Positions 1-9,400 of a stretch of DNA of 45,121 nucleotides are shown piece after piece (the stretch's first letter is position 1; each line of letters opens with the position of its first letter). This DNA is from Cytophagales bacterium. GTDB taxonomy: Bacteria; Bacteroidota; Bacteroidia; Cytophagales; Spirosomataceae. The position numbers and the translations under genes were made by a program. The notes below the pieces were generated by a model. The model was not told the origin of the DNA. It did no database searches and saw only the letters and a program-made list of their open reading frames with translations. The stretch lies in NCBI GenBank assembly GCA_013298125.1, contig JAAFJP010000042.1, positions 1 through 45,121 of the forward strand. Reading direction: 5' to 3'.

Positions 1-310
1 AAAACAATAAATGACTAAAACATTGTCTGAGAATGTGTCAGATAGCATATAATTTGTTGTTTGGAAACTCAAAATTAATGCAGGATGACCATTCTTAGAT
101 TTTAATGTAGGTTACAACTTAAATTACTTAAAAAGCGTGTAATACTATCATGGCTGATAGTATTATCCAAAAGTCTTGATAAACCCGTAGCACTTGTCTG
201 TGAAGTGCTACTAATCAAATAGTCTGTGTAAAAATCTAACAACTTTTCCATAGACAAAGATAATCAGTATCAAATAACTACGTCAGGAGAAACTTGCGTA
301 ACATCAGTTA
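1..310. other. Gene-free left edge with hairpins and one end of an inverted-repeat element
   Basis: No convincing reading frame is seen. The stretch holds two clean hairpins: 140-165 (11-bp arms, TGGC loop) and 187-211 (9-bp arms GTAGCACTT/AAGTGCTAC, 7-nt loop). It ends with CTTGCGTAACATCAGTTA (293-310), which touches the ATG of the next gene. Those 18 bases are the exact reverse complement of the left tip of the 200-bp element at 35291-35490. I therefore read this region as a related small non-coding element whose left end I could not define. Confidence 0.55.
293..310. repeat. Terminal repeat of a MITE-like element (18 bp)
   Basis: CTTGCGTAACATCAGTTA is identical, in inverse orientation, to 35291-35308. 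In both places the tip abuts a gene: here the start codon at 311, there the stop codon of the serine hydrolase. Eighteen exact bases shared by two gene borders 35 kb apart is unlikely by chance. Confidence 0.7.
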
Positions 311-1909
311 ATGAATAAAAATCTTCTTATCATATTAATATCTGTTCTTTCGGTTTCAGGGGCTCTTGGACAATCATATCCATTAAAAATAGCAATATTA
401 GGAAATAGTATCGTCGAAAATGGTCCTAATGAATCAATTGGTTGGTTTGGGAATTGGGGAATGGCAGCTTCGGCGAGGGATAAAGATTTTGTACGTTTAT
501 TGGAACAGGATTTGAAAAACTTATCTTCGGGTATAGAATTGAAGAGTGCAAATATTGCAGATTTTGAAAGAAAATATTGGGATTACGATGTAAAAACTCC
601 ATTGAAAGGAATCAAAGAATTTGGTCCTGATATTTTAATTCTTAGAATTGGAGATAACATAGATGAAAGACAATTAGACGTTGAATCTCTGCATAAAGCC
701 TTACAAAATCTAATTGATTTTATTGCAAATGGTAGGTCTATGAAAGTCATCATTTCTAATAGTTTTTGGACAAGTTATTATAGAGACTCAGCTTTATTTT
801 CTTTTTCCTTAAAAAATAAAACGGGCTTTATAGACCTTAATGGACTCTATGATGACAAAACCAACACAGCCCAAGGATTATTCAGTAATTTAGGAGTTGC
901 AGCACATCCTTCCGATAAAGGAATGTCAGCCATTAGAGATAAAGTTTGGAAAAGTTTAATCATTGAAATTGATGACTTATTTTGTAAATACTACCAAAAG
1001 TGTAATTATTGTCAAGAAGGTAATCATATCGGTTTCTTAGACTTAGCTTCTTGTGATACCATAAAAGGTTGGGCATTGGACATGGACAATCTTGAACGAA
1101 CAATTGAGGTTGAAATACTCGTTGATGACAAACCTTTCGTAAACTTATTGGCAAATATTGACCGCCCTGATTTACGAAGTACATATGGCGAAAAAGGTGT
1201 AAAACATGGATTCAGTTATACAATACCTGCGGGTGTAACATGGAAGGATGGTAAACCACATACCATAAAGGCAAAACCATGCTGGAAAGATGCTAAATTT
1301 TTGTATTACTCAGGAGTTACTCTTTCTTGTAAAAAAACCGATTTGCCAGCAGACTATGTTTCAGGTTGGGTAAGTTTAGACTGTAATGAAATAATTGGAT
1401 GGGTTTATGATAAAAACAACTTGTCCAAAACTGTGAAAATTGATTTTATGCTAAACGATAAATTGATAAAAACTTATGATGCAAATATCAATAGACCAGA
1501 CTTATTATCCTCCCTCATTAATACCCCCGATGCTACAAAGCACTTATTCATTGCAACAATCCCGAACCTTCCCAAGGGTTCTTTTTCAGCCCAAATGAGG
1601 CTTAATGAAAATGGTAAAACCATTGGTAATAATGAGTTTTTCCAATGTCCAAAAATCGTTTTGAATACCCTAAATGATGAAGAGGACAAAATCTTAATTT
1701 ACCCAAATCCTAATAAAGGTGAATTTGATATCGTCTTGTCTCAGTCACTAAAATCAGCTGAAATACAGATCTTCGATTCTTTTGGTAGAGAATGTTATTT
1801 CACCCGTTCAATATCTCAGGCTAAAATACAAGGTTTATTGAGAGGAATTTATTTTTTAAAAGTCCAAAAGGGAGAAAAAAGTCTTTCGAGTAAGATTATC
1901 GTTGAATAA
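311..1909 (+). CDS. Secreted SGNH-hydrolase-like protein with two GW repeats and type IX sorting tail
   Basis: 532 aa. A signal peptide occupies about residues 1-20. The first domain (about 25-225) resembles SGNH/GDSL hydrolases: AILGNSIVENG near Ser33 fits the nucleophile block, and the AHPSDKG stretch places a His at 199 where the family carries its late catalytic His. Two tandem copies follow (about 238-332 and 350-445), each with a D..C..I.GW..D pattern and an RPDL block; I do not recognise this repeat as a named domain. The tail (about 455-532) starts with IYPNPNKGEFDI, typical of a type IX secretion C-terminal signal, so export across the outer membrane is expected. Substrate unknown. 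The start is the only Met before the signal peptide and lies directly against an 18-bp mobile-repeat tip, so its native promoter may have been displaced. Confidence 0.8.
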   Translation: MNKNLLIILISVLSVSGALGQSYPLKIAILGNSIVENGPNESIGWFGNWGMAASARDKDFVRLLEQDLKNLSSGIELKSANIADFERKYWDYDVKTPLKGIKEFGPDILILRIGDNIDERQLDVESLHKALQNLIDFIANGRSMKVIISNSFWTSYYRDSALFSFSLKNKTGFIDLNGLYDDKTNTAQGLFSNLGVAAHPSDKGMSAIRDKVWKSLIIEIDDLFCKYYQKCNYCQEGNHIGFLDLASCDTIKGWALDMDNLERTIEVEILVDDKPFVNLLANIDRPDLRSTYGEKGVKHGFSYTIPAGVTWKDGKPHTIKAKPCWKDAKFLYYSGVTLSCKKTDLPADYVSGWVSLDCNEIIGWVYDKNNLSKTVKIDFMLNDKLIKTYDANINRPDLLSSLINTPDATKHLFIATIPNLPKGSFSAQMRLNENGKTIGNNEFFQCPKIVLNTLNDEEDKILIYPNPNKGEFDIVLSQSLKSAEIQIFDSFGRECYFTRSISQAKIQGLLRGIYFLKVQKGEKSLSSKIIVE

Positions 1910-1942
1910 AGATTTTTTACTTATAAAACCTTTTCTACGCAA

Positions 1943-1975
1943 AAAGGGAGTGGCAAACAAATTGCCACTCCCTTT
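1943..1975. terminator. Bidirectional terminator between convergent genes
   Basis: Perfect 14-bp arms (AAAGGGAGTGGCAA at 1943-1956 and its complement at 1962-1975) with a 5-nt loop. A-rich sequence on the left and T-rich sequence on the right let it serve both the plus-strand gene ending at 1909 and the minus-strand gene ending at 2001. Confidence 0.8.
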
Positions 1976-2000
1976 CAGACTTTATAATACCCGTAACATC

Positions 2001-2480
2001 CTATATTTTCAAAGCCGCAGGTAAAGCTACCTTAGATTTTCTTGGTTTTGTGGGCTTACGTCCCACACTCTTACGAGCAGAAGATATAGTCGCATTTGCC
2101 AATTGTAACTCTGTTATTTTTTGCTCGTAACTCGCTATTAATGAAGCACTTTCAGATTTTTTAGACTCCAAATCAGACATCATTTTCTTCATCTGTTCGT
2201 CTAATACAGAGAACTTTGCTCCCATTTCTTCATTTTGACGTTTGAAGGTATTAACTTGTTGTTCTAATTTAGTAATTTCAACGTTTTTAGCCTTTATTTG
2301 GTCTTCTAAGGTCAATTTTACATCCTTCAATTCTCTTATTTCTTTATGAGCTCGCTCAACATTTACGTCAAGACGGTCTTTATCTTTTGCCAAATCTGCA
2401 TACTGCTTTTGACTAACGCACGAACTTACCAAAACGGCAAATGATAAAACAATACTTACTTTACGGAGAGCAATGGTCAT
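2001..2480 (-). CDS. Small coiled-coil lipoprotein
   Basis: 159 aa. The N-terminus is a lipoprotein signal with lipobox VSSC (Cys about 21), followed by QKQYADL, a start seen in many Bacteroidota envelope lipoproteins that carry a C-terminal OmpA domain. Residues about 28-130 are heptad-rich Lys/Glu coiled coil. The C-terminus is short and basic (RKSVGRKPTKPRKSK), with no OmpA domain, so it is either a stand-alone coiled-coil lipoprotein or a shortened relative of the OmpA type. The basic tail could contact peptidoglycan or nucleic acid, but that is inference. It converges on the upstream gene across a shared terminator. Confidence 0.7.
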   Translation of the reverse strand: MTIALRKVSIVLSFAVLVSSCVSQKQYADLAKDKDRLDVNVERAHKEIRELKDVKLTLEDQIKAKNVEITKLEQQVNTFKRQNEEMGAKFSVLDEQMKKMMSDLESKKSESASLIASYEQKITELQLANATISSARKSVGRKPTKPRKSKVALPAALKI

Positions 2481-2774
2481 GGTTTCTTGGATTATGGGTT
2501 AATTATTTCAGGGTTAAGTATTAAAATAGCAATAATAATTATTTGAATTTTTATAAATAATGAGTACCTTAGTTTAAATTAAAAATTAAAAATATAAAAT
2601 TAAAAATTTAGGGTATTGAAACTCAATAAATGGTAATTTTAACTTTAATAAAATTACACTTGAATATTTTATAGATTTATAAATATCAATGAATTATGGG
2701 AATTCAATCTTCTAATAATTCTTAATTTTAAACTTTTAATTCATAATTACTTCATCAAATTTCTCTTTAAAATT
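2481..2774. other. AT-rich spacer with word-repeat palindrome
   Basis: Divergent spacer between the lipoprotein and the aspartyl protease. It contains an array of AAATTA-like words at 2574-2610 and a complementary array at about 2719-2750 (CTTAATTTTAAACTTTTAAT), ending some 25 bp before the start codon. The layout is the same as in the other word-repeat spacers described here. No gene seen. Confidence 0.5.
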
Positions 2775-4112
2775 ATGAAAACGATTTATCAAAAATTATT
2801 ACTAACACTCCTTGTGCTTTCTCCCTTTGGCGGATATTGCAAGATACAAAATATTCCTGAAAGAGAAGTTATTTCAAATCTTGAAAGAGAGGAGAAACCA
2901 ACGCTCAAAAAAGTAAAATTAAAAGCGGTTTCTGACGAAAAATTTGGATTTCAACTTACTAAAAAGCGGAAGACAGCAAGAATCCCATTTGATTTTCAAG
3001 CAAATTTAGTCATAGTACCTGTAAAAGTCAATAAATCAGATACTTTACGTTTTATTTTAGATACTGGAGTCAGCTCAATTCTCCTCACAGACCCTACAAT
3101 TGCTGAAAAACAAAGAATGAAATTTGTGAGAAATGTAAAAATTTCAGGAGCGGGTGAGGGCGATGCCATTGAGGCGGGAATTGTTTTAGAGAATACTATC
3201 ACGATGGGCGATATGATTGGCTATCGTCAAAACTTAGTAGTCTTGAAAGATGATATTCTCAAATTGAGCGAATTTGTTGGAAAGCCCATCCACGGCATTA
3301 TTGGCTACGATATTTTCAATCGTTTTGCGGTTACCTTAGACTTTTCAACCAACGAAATTATCCTCGAAAATCCAGAACATTATAAGTATAAACCCAGCAA
3401 AGGCGAACGATTCCCAATTTCGATTGAGGAAAATAAACCCTATTTGAGTACAATAGAATTGATTAATGATAAGCAAAATCTACCCCTCAAAGTCGTATTA
3501 GACACAGGTGCTGGTCATGCTATTTCTTTGGATGCCAATAGAATCAATGGAATCCCGATGCCTGATAAAGTTGTGAAGGCACAGTTAGGGCGTGGATTAA
3601 GTGGTATCATCAATGGCAATCTTGGTAGAATTTCGAAATTAAAAGTCGGTAAATTTGAGATGTCAAATTTAGTTGCCTCATTTCCAGATAGTGCTTCTTA
3701 CAAAATTAGAGGTTTGGAAATGAGTGAACGACAAGGAAATATTGGTTGTGAGTTTTTAAGAAGATTTAAGGTAACCTTCAATTACAGAGACCAGTACGTG
3801 GTTTTGAAACCCATCAATCGCCGTATGAAAGAGCCTTTTGAGCATAATATGTCAGGCATTGAACTGATGGCAAAAGGCGATGATTATCACGAATATACGA
3901 TTGATAGAGTCATAGAGAATTCTCCTGCCGATGATGCAGGTTTATTGCAAGGCGACAAAGTTGTTTTTATTAATAACAAATCTTCCAAAGAAATCACCAT
4001 CAGTGAAATCTACAAATTATTCCAAAAAGGAGAAGGGAAAAATATTTCTTTGATAGTGAATCGTGAAGGGAAAGTATTTTTTGCGTCAATTAATTTGAGG
4101 AGGTTGATTTAG
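2775..4112 (+). CDS. Retropepsin-like aspartyl protease with C-terminal PDZ domain
   Basis: 445 aa. A signal peptide is visible at about residues 1-22. Two catalytic-type motifs are present: FILDTGVSS (Asp96) and VVLDTGAGH (Asp243), each followed by a hydrophobic-hydrophobic-Gly element (GIIGYDIF near 174; NIGCEFL near 322), as expected of a two-lobed pepsin-like fold built from retropepsin-like halves. Residues about 355-440 form a PDZ domain (SPADDAGLLQGDKVVFINN). Such proteins are common in Bacteroidota envelopes, but their substrates are mostly unknown. The gene stands alone; the next gene belongs to the rimP block and has its own promoter. The start sits right before the signal peptide. 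Confidence 0.85.
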   Translation: MKTIYQKLLLTLLVLSPFGGYCKIQNIPEREVISNLEREEKPTLKKVKLKAVSDEKFGFQLTKKRKTARIPFDFQANLVIVPVKVNKSDTLRFILDTGVSSILLTDPTIAEKQRMKFVRNVKISGAGEGDAIEAGIVLENTITMGDMIGYRQNLVVLKDDILKLSEFVGKPIHGIIGYDIFNRFAVTLDFSTNEIILENPEHYKYKPSKGERFPISIEENKPYLSTIELINDKQNLPLKVVLDTGAGHAISLDANRINGIPMPDKVVKAQLGRGLSGIINGNLGRISKLKVGKFEMSNLVASFPDSASYKIRGLEMSERQGNIGCEFLRRFKVTFNYRDQYVVLKPINRRMKEPFEHNMSGIELMAKGDDYHEYTIDRVIENSPADDAGLLQGDKVVFINNKSSKEITISEIYKLFQKGEGKNISLIVNREGKVFFASINLRRLI

Positions 4113-4190
4113 AATCCATCATTTTAACACGTTAATATTGTCAAATTCATAGAAATCAAGGATTTATATTTATTCCTCCTACAAAAATGC

Positions 4191-4221
4191 TTGCTTTTTG
4201 ATAAGCAATTCATTAATTTTG
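4191..4221 (+). promoter_or_regulatory. Bacteroidota-type promoter for rimP-nusA-infB
   Basis: TTG at 4191-4193, a 20-nt spacer, then TAATTTTG at 4214-4221. This matches the TTG-N17/23-TAnnTTTG consensus of Bacteroidota housekeeping promoters exactly. Predicted transcription start is about 4228, giving a leader of about 140 nt. Confidence 0.7.
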
Positions 4222-4235
4222 CGGAGAATTTAAAG

Positions 4236-4266
4236 AAAGAGGGGTCGATAATCCCTCTTTTTTGTT
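4236..4266 (+). terminator. Leader hairpin with U-tract: attenuator or upstream terminator
   Basis: AAAGAGGG (4236-4243) pairs with CCCTCTTT (4253-4260) and is followed by a T run. It starts only about 8 nt after the predicted start site of the rimP block, so it would sit at the 5' end of that transcript. It lies 124 bp past the protease stop, so a late terminator for that gene is also possible. Its position after a good promoter favours a premature-termination element. Confidence 0.55.
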
Positions 4267-4280
4267 TTCTAAATTTTATT

Positions 4281-4368
4281 GAGTGATTAGTAATTAGTGA
4301 TTGGTAATTAGTTCAAAATTCTGTGAGTTATTTTAATCCAATCACCATTCACCAATCACAAATCACCA
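4281..4368. repeat. Word-repeat palindrome upstream of rimP
   Basis: Left array 4281-4311 is built from imperfect GTGATTAGTAAT words. Right array 4338-4368 is built from complementary CACCAATCA words and ends 3 bp before the rimP ATG. The arms match in reverse complement with several mismatches. It is one of a set of similar spacers. Confidence 0.7.
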
Positions 4369-4371
4369 AAA

Positions 4372-4845
4372 ATGACCAAAGAAAAAGTAATAGAATTGCT
4401 CCAACCGTACCTCGAAGAAGACAGAATCTTTATCGTAGATGTATCGGCAACGGCAGGCAAAAATCGTCAGAATATCACCATCTTGTTAGATACTGACGAA
4501 GGAATTAAGATTGAAGAATGTGCTTCTATTAGTAGAAGATTAGCTCATTTTATTGAAACTAACGAATTGATAAAAGATGCCTACAATTTAGAAGTATCAT
4601 CGCCAGGGGTTGATTTTCCTTTGACTTTTAAACGCCAATACATCAAAAATATTGGTAGAGATGTAAAGTTAAATCTGACAGAAGGTGGCGAGAAGATTGG
4701 AAAGTTAGAAGATGTAAACGATGAGGGCATCGTTTTTAAAGAAGAAGCAAAGAAATCAAAAGGCAAAAAAGTTGTACCCATAGAAAGCGTAATCATTCCA
4801 TTTGGGAATATCCAACAAGCCAAAGTACAAATATCGTTTAAATAG
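4372..4845 (+). CDS. rimP: Ribosome maturation factor RimP
   Basis: 157 aa, normal length for the family. RimP binds the 30S subunit during maturation. The N-terminal domain (about 1-80) carries the conserved NITILLDTDEGIKIEECASISRR-type segment, which ends in LEVSSPGVDFPL; the SPG motif is a family hallmark. The C-terminal SH3-like domain (about 85-157) ends with IIPFGNIQQAKVQISF. It is the first gene of the conserved rimP-nusA-infB block. The start is 3 bp after a palindromic word array, and no strong Shine-Dalgarno is visible, as is usual in Bacteroidota. Confidence 0.93.
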   Translation: MTKEKVIELLQPYLEEDRIFIVDVSATAGKNRQNITILLDTDEGIKIEECASISRRLAHFIETNELIKDAYNLEVSSPGVDFPLTFKRQYIKNIGRDVKLNLTEGGEKIGKLEDVNDEGIVFKEEAKKSKGKKVVPIESVIIPFGNIQQAKVQISFK

Positions 4846-4852
4846 TGGGAAA

Positions 4853-5009
4853 GGTGTTAGGTAGTAGGTGTTAGGTGTTAGGTAGTAGGTGTTAGGTGTT
4901 AGGTAGTAGGACTTAGGGAATCAGTGTAAGACTGGAATCTAAAACCTAAAACCCAAAACCTAAAACCTGTAATTCTAAAACCTAAAACCCAAAACCTAAA
5001 ACCTAAACT
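4853..5009. repeat. Word-repeat spacer between rimP and nusA
   Basis: Left array 4853-4915 repeats GGTGTTAGGTAGTA words. Right array 4938-5009 repeats CCTAAAACCTAAAACCC words. Both are built on a TTAGG/CCTAA core, so the arms can pair imperfectly. The block nearly fills the rimP-nusA gap and ends about 20 bp before the nusA start. Confidence 0.75.
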
Positions 5010-5029
5010 CATTTAAAACTTATGAAAAG

Positions 5030-6277
5030 ATGAATAGTGCAGAATTAATTTCGTCGTTTGCGGATTTTGCAAAAGAAAAAAACATTGACCGTCCGACGAT
5101 GATAAAAGTGCTGGATGAAGTATTCCGCACCATGATTCGTAAGAGATACGGAACAGATGAAAACTTCGATGTAATCATCAACCCCGATAGTGGCGACTTA
5201 GAAATGTGGCGTACTCGTGAGATTGTCGATGACAACTCAGAAGACATTTGGGACTATGACAAAATTCCTTTGGAGGAAGCTAAGAAAATCGAACCCGATT
5301 TTGAAATCGGTGAGGAAGTAGCCGAACTCGTTAAATTGGAAGATTTTGGTCGTAGAATCGTGCAGACCGCTCGCCAGACATTGATTCAGAAAATCAAAGA
5401 CCTTGAAAAAGAAGGTCTGTTTGAAAAATACAAGGATTTGGTGGGTGAAATGGTGTCGGGAGATGTGTATCAGATCATCGGAAAAGAATTTATTATTACT
5501 GATCAAGAAGGCAACGAATTGACTCTTCCAAAATCAGAGATGATTCAGAAAGACCGTTTCAAGAAAGGTGAACCCGTGAAGGCTGTTATCCACAAAGTAG
5601 ATAACAACAACGGAACACCTAAGATTATTCTTTCGAGAACCTCTCCTGTGTTCTTGGAACGTCTGTTTGAACAAGAAATTCCTGAGATTTATGATGGACA
5701 AATCATGATTCGTAAAATTGTACGTGAGCCAGGCGAACGTGCAAAAGTAGCCGTAGAATCGTATGATGACCGTATTGACCCAGTAGGTGCTTGCGTAGGT
5801 ATGAAGGGTTCACGTATTCACGGGATTGTACGTGAGTTACAAAACGAGAACATTGACGTTATAAACTATACTGAGAATCTTGAACTGTTGGTGGGTCGTG
5901 CTTTAAGCCCTGCCAAAGTGAGTTCGATGAAGATTGATAAAGAGAAAAAACGTATCGCCGTTTACTTACAGCCAGACCAGGTGTCGTTGGCGATTGGTAA
6001 AGGTGGACAAAACATTAAATTGGCAGGGAAATTAGTAGGTTACGAATTGGACGTTTATCGTGATATTAAAGAATCCGAAATAGACGATGAAGACGTGGAC
6101 TTAACAGAATTCACTGACGAAATCGAAGACTGGGTAATTGCAGAATTACACAAAATCGGTTTAGATACCGCCAAGCAAGTTCTGGCATTGGACAGCGAAG
6201 AGTTGATTCGTCGTACTGAACTTGAAGAAGAAACTGTGAACGAAGTATTATCAATCCTACGCTCGGAGTTTGAATAA
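5030..6277 (+). CDS. nusA: Transcription termination/antitermination factor NusA
   Basis: 415 aa, typical of Bacteroidota NusA. NusA binds RNA polymerase and nascent RNA to modulate pausing, termination and antitermination. The N-terminal polymerase-binding domain covers about 1-125 (MNSAELISSFADFAKEKNID onward). An S1 domain follows at about 130-200 (GEMVSGDVYQII). Two KH domains follow, with the second GxxG loop in AIGKGGQNIKLAGKL near 321. The acidic C-terminus (DDEDVDLTEFTDEIEDW) leads into a short helical domain. It lies between rimP and infB in the canonical order, separated from both by word-repeat spacers. Confidence 0.95.
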   Translation: MNSAELISSFADFAKEKNIDRPTMIKVLDEVFRTMIRKRYGTDENFDVIINPDSGDLEMWRTREIVDDNSEDIWDYDKIPLEEAKKIEPDFEIGEEVAELVKLEDFGRRIVQTARQTLIQKIKDLEKEGLFEKYKDLVGEMVSGDVYQIIGKEFIITDQEGNELTLPKSEMIQKDRFKKGEPVKAVIHKVDNNNGTPKIILSRTSPVFLERLFEQEIPEIYDGQIMIRKIVREPGERAKVAVESYDDRIDPVGACVGMKGSRIHGIVRELQNENIDVINYTENLELLVGRALSPAKVSSMKIDKEKKRIAVYLQPDQVSLAIGKGGQNIKLAGKLVGYELDVYRDIKESEIDDEDVDLTEFTDEIEDWVIAELHKIGLDTAKQVLALDSEELIRRTELEEETVNEVLSILRSEFE

Positions 6278-6280
6278 GTT

Positions 6281-6360
6281 AGAATGAGTAAGTGAAGGAA
6301 TGATAGAATAGTCATTGTACTTATTTCACTTGCTCATCAAAGCTATTCTATCATTCAATC
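6281..6360. repeat. Word-repeat palindrome between nusA and infB
   Basis: Left arm 6281-6311 contains GAGTAAGTGAA and GAATGATAGAATAG. Right arm 6321-6360 contains complements TTCACTTGCTC and CTATTCTATCATTC. The word order is shuffled between arms, so this is not a simple terminator. It lies inside an operon and has no U-tract. Confidence 0.7.
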
Positions 6361-6404
6361 ACACAAAATTTTAAATTATTATAGAAAAGTATCAAACAAC
6401 AAGT

Positions 6405-9400
6405 ATGACAGAAGACAAAATGATGCGTTTGAGCCTTGTGGCAAAGCAAATTGGCGTAGGTACCTCAACCATCGTACAAAAGCTCTCTGTCCAAGGTCAT
6501 AAGGTCGAGAACAACCCTAACGCCAAATTAAATTTTGAACAATTAAAAATTGTAGCAAAAGAGTTCGGAGCAAGCGACCTTTTGCAAGAACAAGCTGCTG
6601 CCCCAAAAGTAGTGGAAGAAGTCGTTGTGCCTAACAGAAGACAGGACGATGATTATTTGCCTTTATACTCACGCAATACTCCTCCAAAAACCGAGACTCC
6701 TACGCCCGCCGTTGAAGCTCCAAAGGTTGAGAAAGTTGAGAAGGAAGTAGAAAAAATCAGTGCAAAATCTGAGGTAGAGTTTAAGGTAATTGGTAAAGTA
6801 GAACTGGATGCAAAGGGTAACGTTGTTCCTCCAAAACCAGTCGTTGCACCAGAAGCGAAGGTAGAAGCTCCGAAAGTTGAGGAAGCAAAACCTGTGGCAG
6901 TAGAAACTCCGAAAGTTGAAGAAGCAAAACCAGTAGTAGTAGAAACTCCGAAAGCCGCAGAGCCTGTGAAGGTTGAGGAAGCTAAACCAGTAGCGGTAGA
7001 ACAACCAAAAGCCGTTGAGTCTGTGAGGGTTGAGGAAGCTAAACCAGTAGTTACTGAACAACCAAAACCTCAGCAAAACGCTCAAAATCAGCAAAGTAAC
7101 CAAAACCAAGGAAATAGAAATAACCAAGGTGGAGTTAATAACAACCAAAGCCAAGGAAATAGAAATCAAGGTGGCGGAAATAACCAAAACCAAGGAAATA
7201 GACCCCAAGGCGGAGGAAATAACCAAAACCAAGGAAATAGAAACAACCAAGGCGGTGGAAACAACCAAAACCAAGGAAATAGAAACCAAGGTGGTGGAAA
7301 CAGCCAACCGATAAGACCACAAGGTGGAGCGAATAGCCCAACCCAACAACGTCCAGCCGCTGGTACGGTTGTGGGTGGTGGTACTCAAAATCAGCCTAAG
7401 CCAGTACAACCCGTTGATAATAGACCTCAAAAATTAGGACGTAACGATGCGATTCCAGACGATACTTCATCGGTAGAATTAATCGAAGCAAGAGGTGAGC
7501 AATTGCGTGGTTTGAAGGTTTTGGGTAAAATTGAATTACCAGTAGAAACCCCTCGTGGAGGTGGTAATAATCGTAACAAGAAAAAACGCAAACGCATTGA
7601 TAAACCAGGCGGAGCGAAAGTTACGGAGGCAGAAATCAGAAATGAAAAAGGTGCTCCACGTCCGAAAAAAGACGGTGCACCAGTTGACCCTAATGCACCT
7701 AAGAAACCCGCAGGAACAGGTACTAATACTGGCGGTGGACAAGGTGGCGGAGGCAACCGACAAGGTGGTCATAGCCCTAATTACAAAGGAAATCGAGGAA
7801 ATAACAATACTGGTAACAATGCTGGTGCAAAACCAGTTCCAAAAGGAGAAGTTACCGAAAAACAGATTCAAGACCAAATCAAGGCAACAATGGCTCGTCT
7901 CCAAGGACAGTCGAATAAGTCGAACTTTGGTGCGAAGGAGCGTCGTGAAAAACGTAAATTCCGTGCGGATAGAAGTGAACAACGTCAATTAGCCGAAGAC
8001 GAAGAAGCAAAAATCTTAAAGGTAACTGAATATATTTCTGCCTCTGAGTTAGCGTCATTGATGGATGTTTCAATCAACGAAATCATCTCAGCTTGTATGA
8101 GTTTGGGTATGTTTATTTCGATAAATCAACGCCTTGAAGCTGACGTAATTGCTTTGATTACAGAGGAATTTGGATTTGAAGTACAATTCGTATCTGCCGA
8201 AGAAGAAATTGATTCAGTAATTGCTGAGGAAGAAGATGCCCCAGAAGATTTGTTACCAAGAGCTCCAATCGTTACCATCATGGGACACGTTGACCACGGT
8301 AAAACTTCTTTACTTGACTACATCCGTCGTGCGAAAGTTGCGGCTGGTGAGGCAGGAGGTATCACGCAGCACATTGGTGCATATTCAGTAAAACAAGACG
8401 ATGGTCGTAGAATCACATTCTTAGATACACCTGGTCACGAGGCGTTTACCGCCATGCGTGCAAGGGGTGCGAAGGTAACGGACGTTGCCATTATCGTAAT
8501 TGCGGCGGATGATGCCGTGATGCCACAAACCGAGGAAGCCATCAATCACGCTATGGTAGCGGGTGTACCAATCGTGTTTGCGTTCTCGAAAGTAGATAAG
8601 CCAGGAGCCAATACTGAGAAAATTCGTGAACAATTATCTATCAAAAATATCCTTGTAGAAGAATGGGGTGGTAAATACCAAACCCAAGAATTATCTTCTA
8701 AATCAGGTATGGGGGTAAATGAATTGTTGGAAAAAGTATTGCTCGAAGCGGAGATGTTAGAATTGAAAGCCAACGCTAACAAACGTGCCATTGGTACTGT
8801 CGTAGAAGCCTCTTTGGACAAAGGACGTGGATACGTAGCCAATATCTTGGTACAAGCTGGAACATTGAGAGTAGGAGATATGATGCTTGCAGGAGCAAAC
8901 TACGGACGTGTAAAAGCGATGTTTGATTACCGTGGAAATAAATTGAAAGAGGCAGGTCCATCTATTCCAGTACAAGTATTGGGATTGAACGGAGCCCCAG
9001 GTGCAGGAGATAAGTTGAGCGTAATGGAAAATGAGCGTGATGCACGTGACATTGCCAACAAACGTGAGCAAATTATCCGTGAACAATCATTACGTAGTCG
9101 TAAGCATATTACCTTGGAAGAGATTGGTCGTCGTAAGGCTATTGGTACTTTCAAAGAGTTGAACGTAATCGTAAAAGGAGACGTGGACGGTTCAGTAGAG
9201 GCGTTATCAGATTCGTTATTGAAACTATCAACGGAAGAAGTACAAGTAAGAATTATCCACAAAGGGGTTGGACAAGTTTCAGAATCAGACGTATTGTTGG
9301 CTTCGGCTTCGGATGCGGTGATTGTGGCGTTCCAAGTTCGTCCAAGCACAAACGCCCGTCGTTTGGCAGAAAACGAACAAATCGAAATCCGTACGTATTC

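Noticed and set aside
7087-7310. Regular repeats that could suggest a CRISPR array
   Set aside because: The repeats keep an open frame inside infB, have no unique spacers of constant length, and encode Asn/Gln/Gly units.
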